Of a stretch of DNA of 16,662 nucleotides, positions 15,066 to 16,662 are shown piece by piece (the stretch's first letter is position 1; each line of letters begins with the position of its first letter). The notes below the pieces were generated by a model, which was given only the letters and a program-made list of their open reading frames with translations, was not told the DNA's origin and did no database searches. Source of the stretch: an uncultured Peptococcaceae bacterium. Lineage in GTDB: Bacteria > Bacillota > Dehalobacteriia > UBA7702. The stretch spans positions 1-16,662 of the forward strand of contig CALFRX010000071.1 of the NCBI GenBank assembly GCA_937919295.1. The letters run 5' to 3'. Position numbers and translations under genes: made by a program.

Positions 15066-16496
15066 ATGAATATTGCAGCACAAGTCAAGGTTTTAACCGC
15101 CGACCAAATGGCCACAGTCCATGAAAAAGCTCTAAAATTGATGGCGGAAAAAGGGATCGTCTTTCAAACCGACGAAGCCGTGGAGACCTTCCGTAAACAC
15201 GGTGCTAAAATCGAAGACCACACCGTCTTTTTCCCCAAAGAAATGGTGGAGAAGGCCCTGTCCCAAACACCCTCCACATTTCTTTTGGAAGCGATGAACC
15301 CTCAAAAAAACGTCACTGTGGGAGAAGGGTTGCTCATCCATCCCGCCGGCGGCGAAGTTTTTGTGGCGGATTATAATGGCAGTCGCAGAGCGCCGACATT
15401 AAAGGATTTTGCCGATCTGCAAAAGGTCTATCAGGCCTGCGATAACGTCAATATCGCTGGTTTTCAGCCTTTAAGCCCCACGGATGTAGAAGAACGGGTG
15501 AAGGGACTCTATTGCACCTTGACGTCGATGCAACACTGCGACAAACCGATTTTAAGCCCCATGGAACTGGATACCATTGAACAGAAAGAGGAATGTCTAA
15601 AACTCTTCAATATCGCTTACGGCAAAGAAAATTACCTGGAAGATCATTATCTCACCTGGCACGCCGTTTGCCCCAACTCCCCCTATTTCTATTCCGAATT
15701 CGCCTGCGAAGGCATCAAAGTCTACGCCGAACACAACCAGCCGGTGATCCTCGTATCGGCGCCGATGACCGGTATCACTTCCCCCGTTTACCTATACGCC
15801 ACCGTTGTTTTGACCATGGCGGAACTCTTGGCCGGTCTCGTTTACGCCCAGCTGATCCGCCCCGGCGTGCCGGTGGTACCCTCAGCCTCCCTAACTTACG
15901 GCAATATGCGCTACGCTACCTGGGAATGCGCCGCGCCGGACACCACCTTGATGTTGGCCGCCTCGATTCAGATGTTCCACGATTTCTATCATCTTCCCGC
16001 CCGGGCGCAAACCGGCGTCACCAGTTCCAAAGCCATCGACTACCAAGCCGGCATGGAAACGATTCAAAGTTTCCTTGTTTCCGCCCTGGCCGGCGTCAAT
16101 CTGACCAGCCAGTCGGTTGGCACCTTGGCCAACTTGATGACATCCTCCCTGGAAAAAACGATTCTTGACGACGAAATGATCGCCAGAGTGCGCTATATCC
16201 TAAACGGTATGCAAACCGATGAAGCCTACCTCGGCATGGATGATCTCCTAAACGCCCTGCCCTGCCAGGATTTCATGACCTCCGAATCAACACTGATGCA
16301 CTTCAGGGACGGTTGGCAGCCCCTCGTTTCCGACTGGCGCTCCTACGACGCCTGGGAAAAGGACGGACAGGAAGACGTCACCGCCGTGGCCCACAGAAAA
16401 GTTGAAAACATTCTGGAAAACGCCCCTGCTTCGCTCCTCGACGCGGAACAGGAAAAAGCCATGGCGGACTATATTAAGACCATCGAAAGAAAATAG
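15066..16496 (+). CDS. MttB-family (trimethylamine methyltransferase-like) corrinoid methyltransferase, non-pyrrolysine
   Basis: A 476-residue enzyme of the MttB superfamily, which moves a methyl group from a methylated amine to a cob(I)alamin-carrying corrinoid protein. I start it at the ATG at 15066, with AAAGGAG about 8 nt upstream; the frame is open back to 14847, but that part overlaps the phosphotransferase gene. Family features seen: LTADQMATVHEKALKLMAEKGI near the N-terminus in spirit (10-31), HPAGGEVFVADYNG (92-105), ILVSAPMTGITSP (228-240), and SRA-like LPARAQTGVTSSKAIDYQAGME (310-331) leading to ALAGVNL (340-346). No in-frame TAG is present, so it belongs to the pyrrolysine-free group, whose characterised members act on quaternary amines such as glycine betaine, proline betaine and carnitine. 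No corrinoid protein or activase gene is in view. The substrate is not determined. Confidence 0.88.
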   Translation: MNIAAQVKVLTADQMATVHEKALKLMAEKGIVFQTDEAVETFRKHGAKIEDHTVFFPKEMVEKALSQTPSTFLLEAMNPQKNVTVGEGLLIHPAGGEVFVADYNGSRRAPTLKDFADLQKVYQACDNVNIAGFQPLSPTDVEERVKGLYCTLTSMQHCDKPILSPMELDTIEQKEECLKLFNIAYGKENYLEDHYLTWHAVCPNSPYFYSEFACEGIKVYAEHNQPVILVSAPMTGITSPVYLYATVVLTMAELLAGLVYAQLIRPGVPVVPSASLTYGNMRYATWECAAPDTTLMLAASIQMFHDFYHLPARAQTGVTSSKAIDYQAGMETIQSFLVSALAGVNLTSQSVGTLANLMTSSLEKTILDDEMIARVRYILNGMQTDEAYLGMDDLLNALPCQDFMTSESTLMHFRDGWQPLVSDWRSYDAWEKDGQEDVTAVAHRKVENILENAPASLLDAEQEKAMADYIKTIERK

Positions 16497-16519
16497 GTCA
16501 CTTTAGAAGGGAGAAAAAC

Positions 16520-16662
16520 ATGACAACACAACAAAAAGGGATCATGACAGGATTGGCCTCGGGGTTGACTTGGGCCGTCTATACGGTCTTGATCTACGAA
16601 CTGCTCAATCCCTATGCCGGTTGTACCGGCGGTATTGACAGTTTCCGCGGTATGCTGCTAAT
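16520..16662 (+). CDS. Membrane protein, N-terminal part only
   Basis: The first 47 residues of a gene cut by the right edge. The ATG at 16520 has AGAAGGGAG 6 nt upstream and lies 23 bp after the methyltransferase stop, so it is the third gene of this operon. After MTTQQKG comes a hydrophobic helix at about 8-28 (IMTGLASGLTWAVYTVLI), then CTGGIDSFRGMLL. The GLxSGLTW opening recalls drug/metabolite-type transporters, but too little is visible to assign a family. A transporter for the operon's substrate or product is a reasonable guess. Confidence 0.7.
   Translation, partial: MTTQQKGIMTGLASGLTWAVYTVLIYELLNPYAGCTGGIDSFRGMLL

Noticed and set aside
15066..16496. Pyrrolysine-containing trimethylamine methyltransferase
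   Set aside because: There is no in-frame TAG anywhere in the gene, so it is in the pyrrolysine-free group; calling it trimethylamine-specific is not supported.

Overview
The window looks like chromosomal DNA of an anaerobic Bacillota (Clostridia or Negativicutes-like). This is an inference from the tight uvrB-uvrA-uvrC order, strong AGGAGG-type ribosome binding sites, TTGaca/TATAAT-type promoters, a YesN-like AraC regulator, EutH transporters and a corrinoid-dependent MttB-family methyltransferase. I cannot name the genus. No rRNA, tRNA, CRISPR array, transposase or phage gene is visible. Coding is dense and no gene-free stretch exceeds 300 bases.

Left part (1-7.6 kb, all minus strand): a small P-loop ATPase gene (6562-7617) is followed directly by uvrB, uvrA and uvrC, the nucleotide excision repair genes. 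uvrB and uvrA are 3 bp apart, uvrA and uvrC overlap by 8 bp, and uvrC runs off the left edge. An extended -10 promoter sits just before uvrB.

Middle part (7.7-11.4 kb, minus strand): two adjacent EutH-type amine transporter genes, clearly paralogues. Each is closed by a strong intrinsic terminator. The upstream copy lies 26 bp behind a LuxR-type regulator gene and is probably co-transcribed with it. The downstream copy has its own promoter, which is spanned by an inverted repeat. No other eut gene is present.

Right part (11.5-16.7 kb, plus strand, divergent from the LuxR gene): a tiny acidic lipoprotein with its own promoter and terminator; a membrane-anchored AraC-type regulator with two membrane segments but no extracellular sensor domain; then, after a terminator and a regulatory region with paired repeats, an apparent operon. 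That operon encodes an APH/choline-kinase-fold phosphotransferase, a non-pyrrolysine MttB-family methyltransferase, and the start of a membrane protein cut by the right edge.

Read together, 7.7-16.7 kb looks like an accessory locus for uptake and catabolism of a methylated or amino-alcohol compound: EutH-like import, possible phosphorylation, then corrinoid-dependent demethylation, with two local regulators. The substrate is not known. The corrinoid protein, its activase and the tetrahydrofolate methyltransferase that MttB enzymes need are not in the window and would have to lie elsewhere. This kinase-MttB-transporter unit with its sensorless membrane AraC is the best candidate here for an undescribed system.
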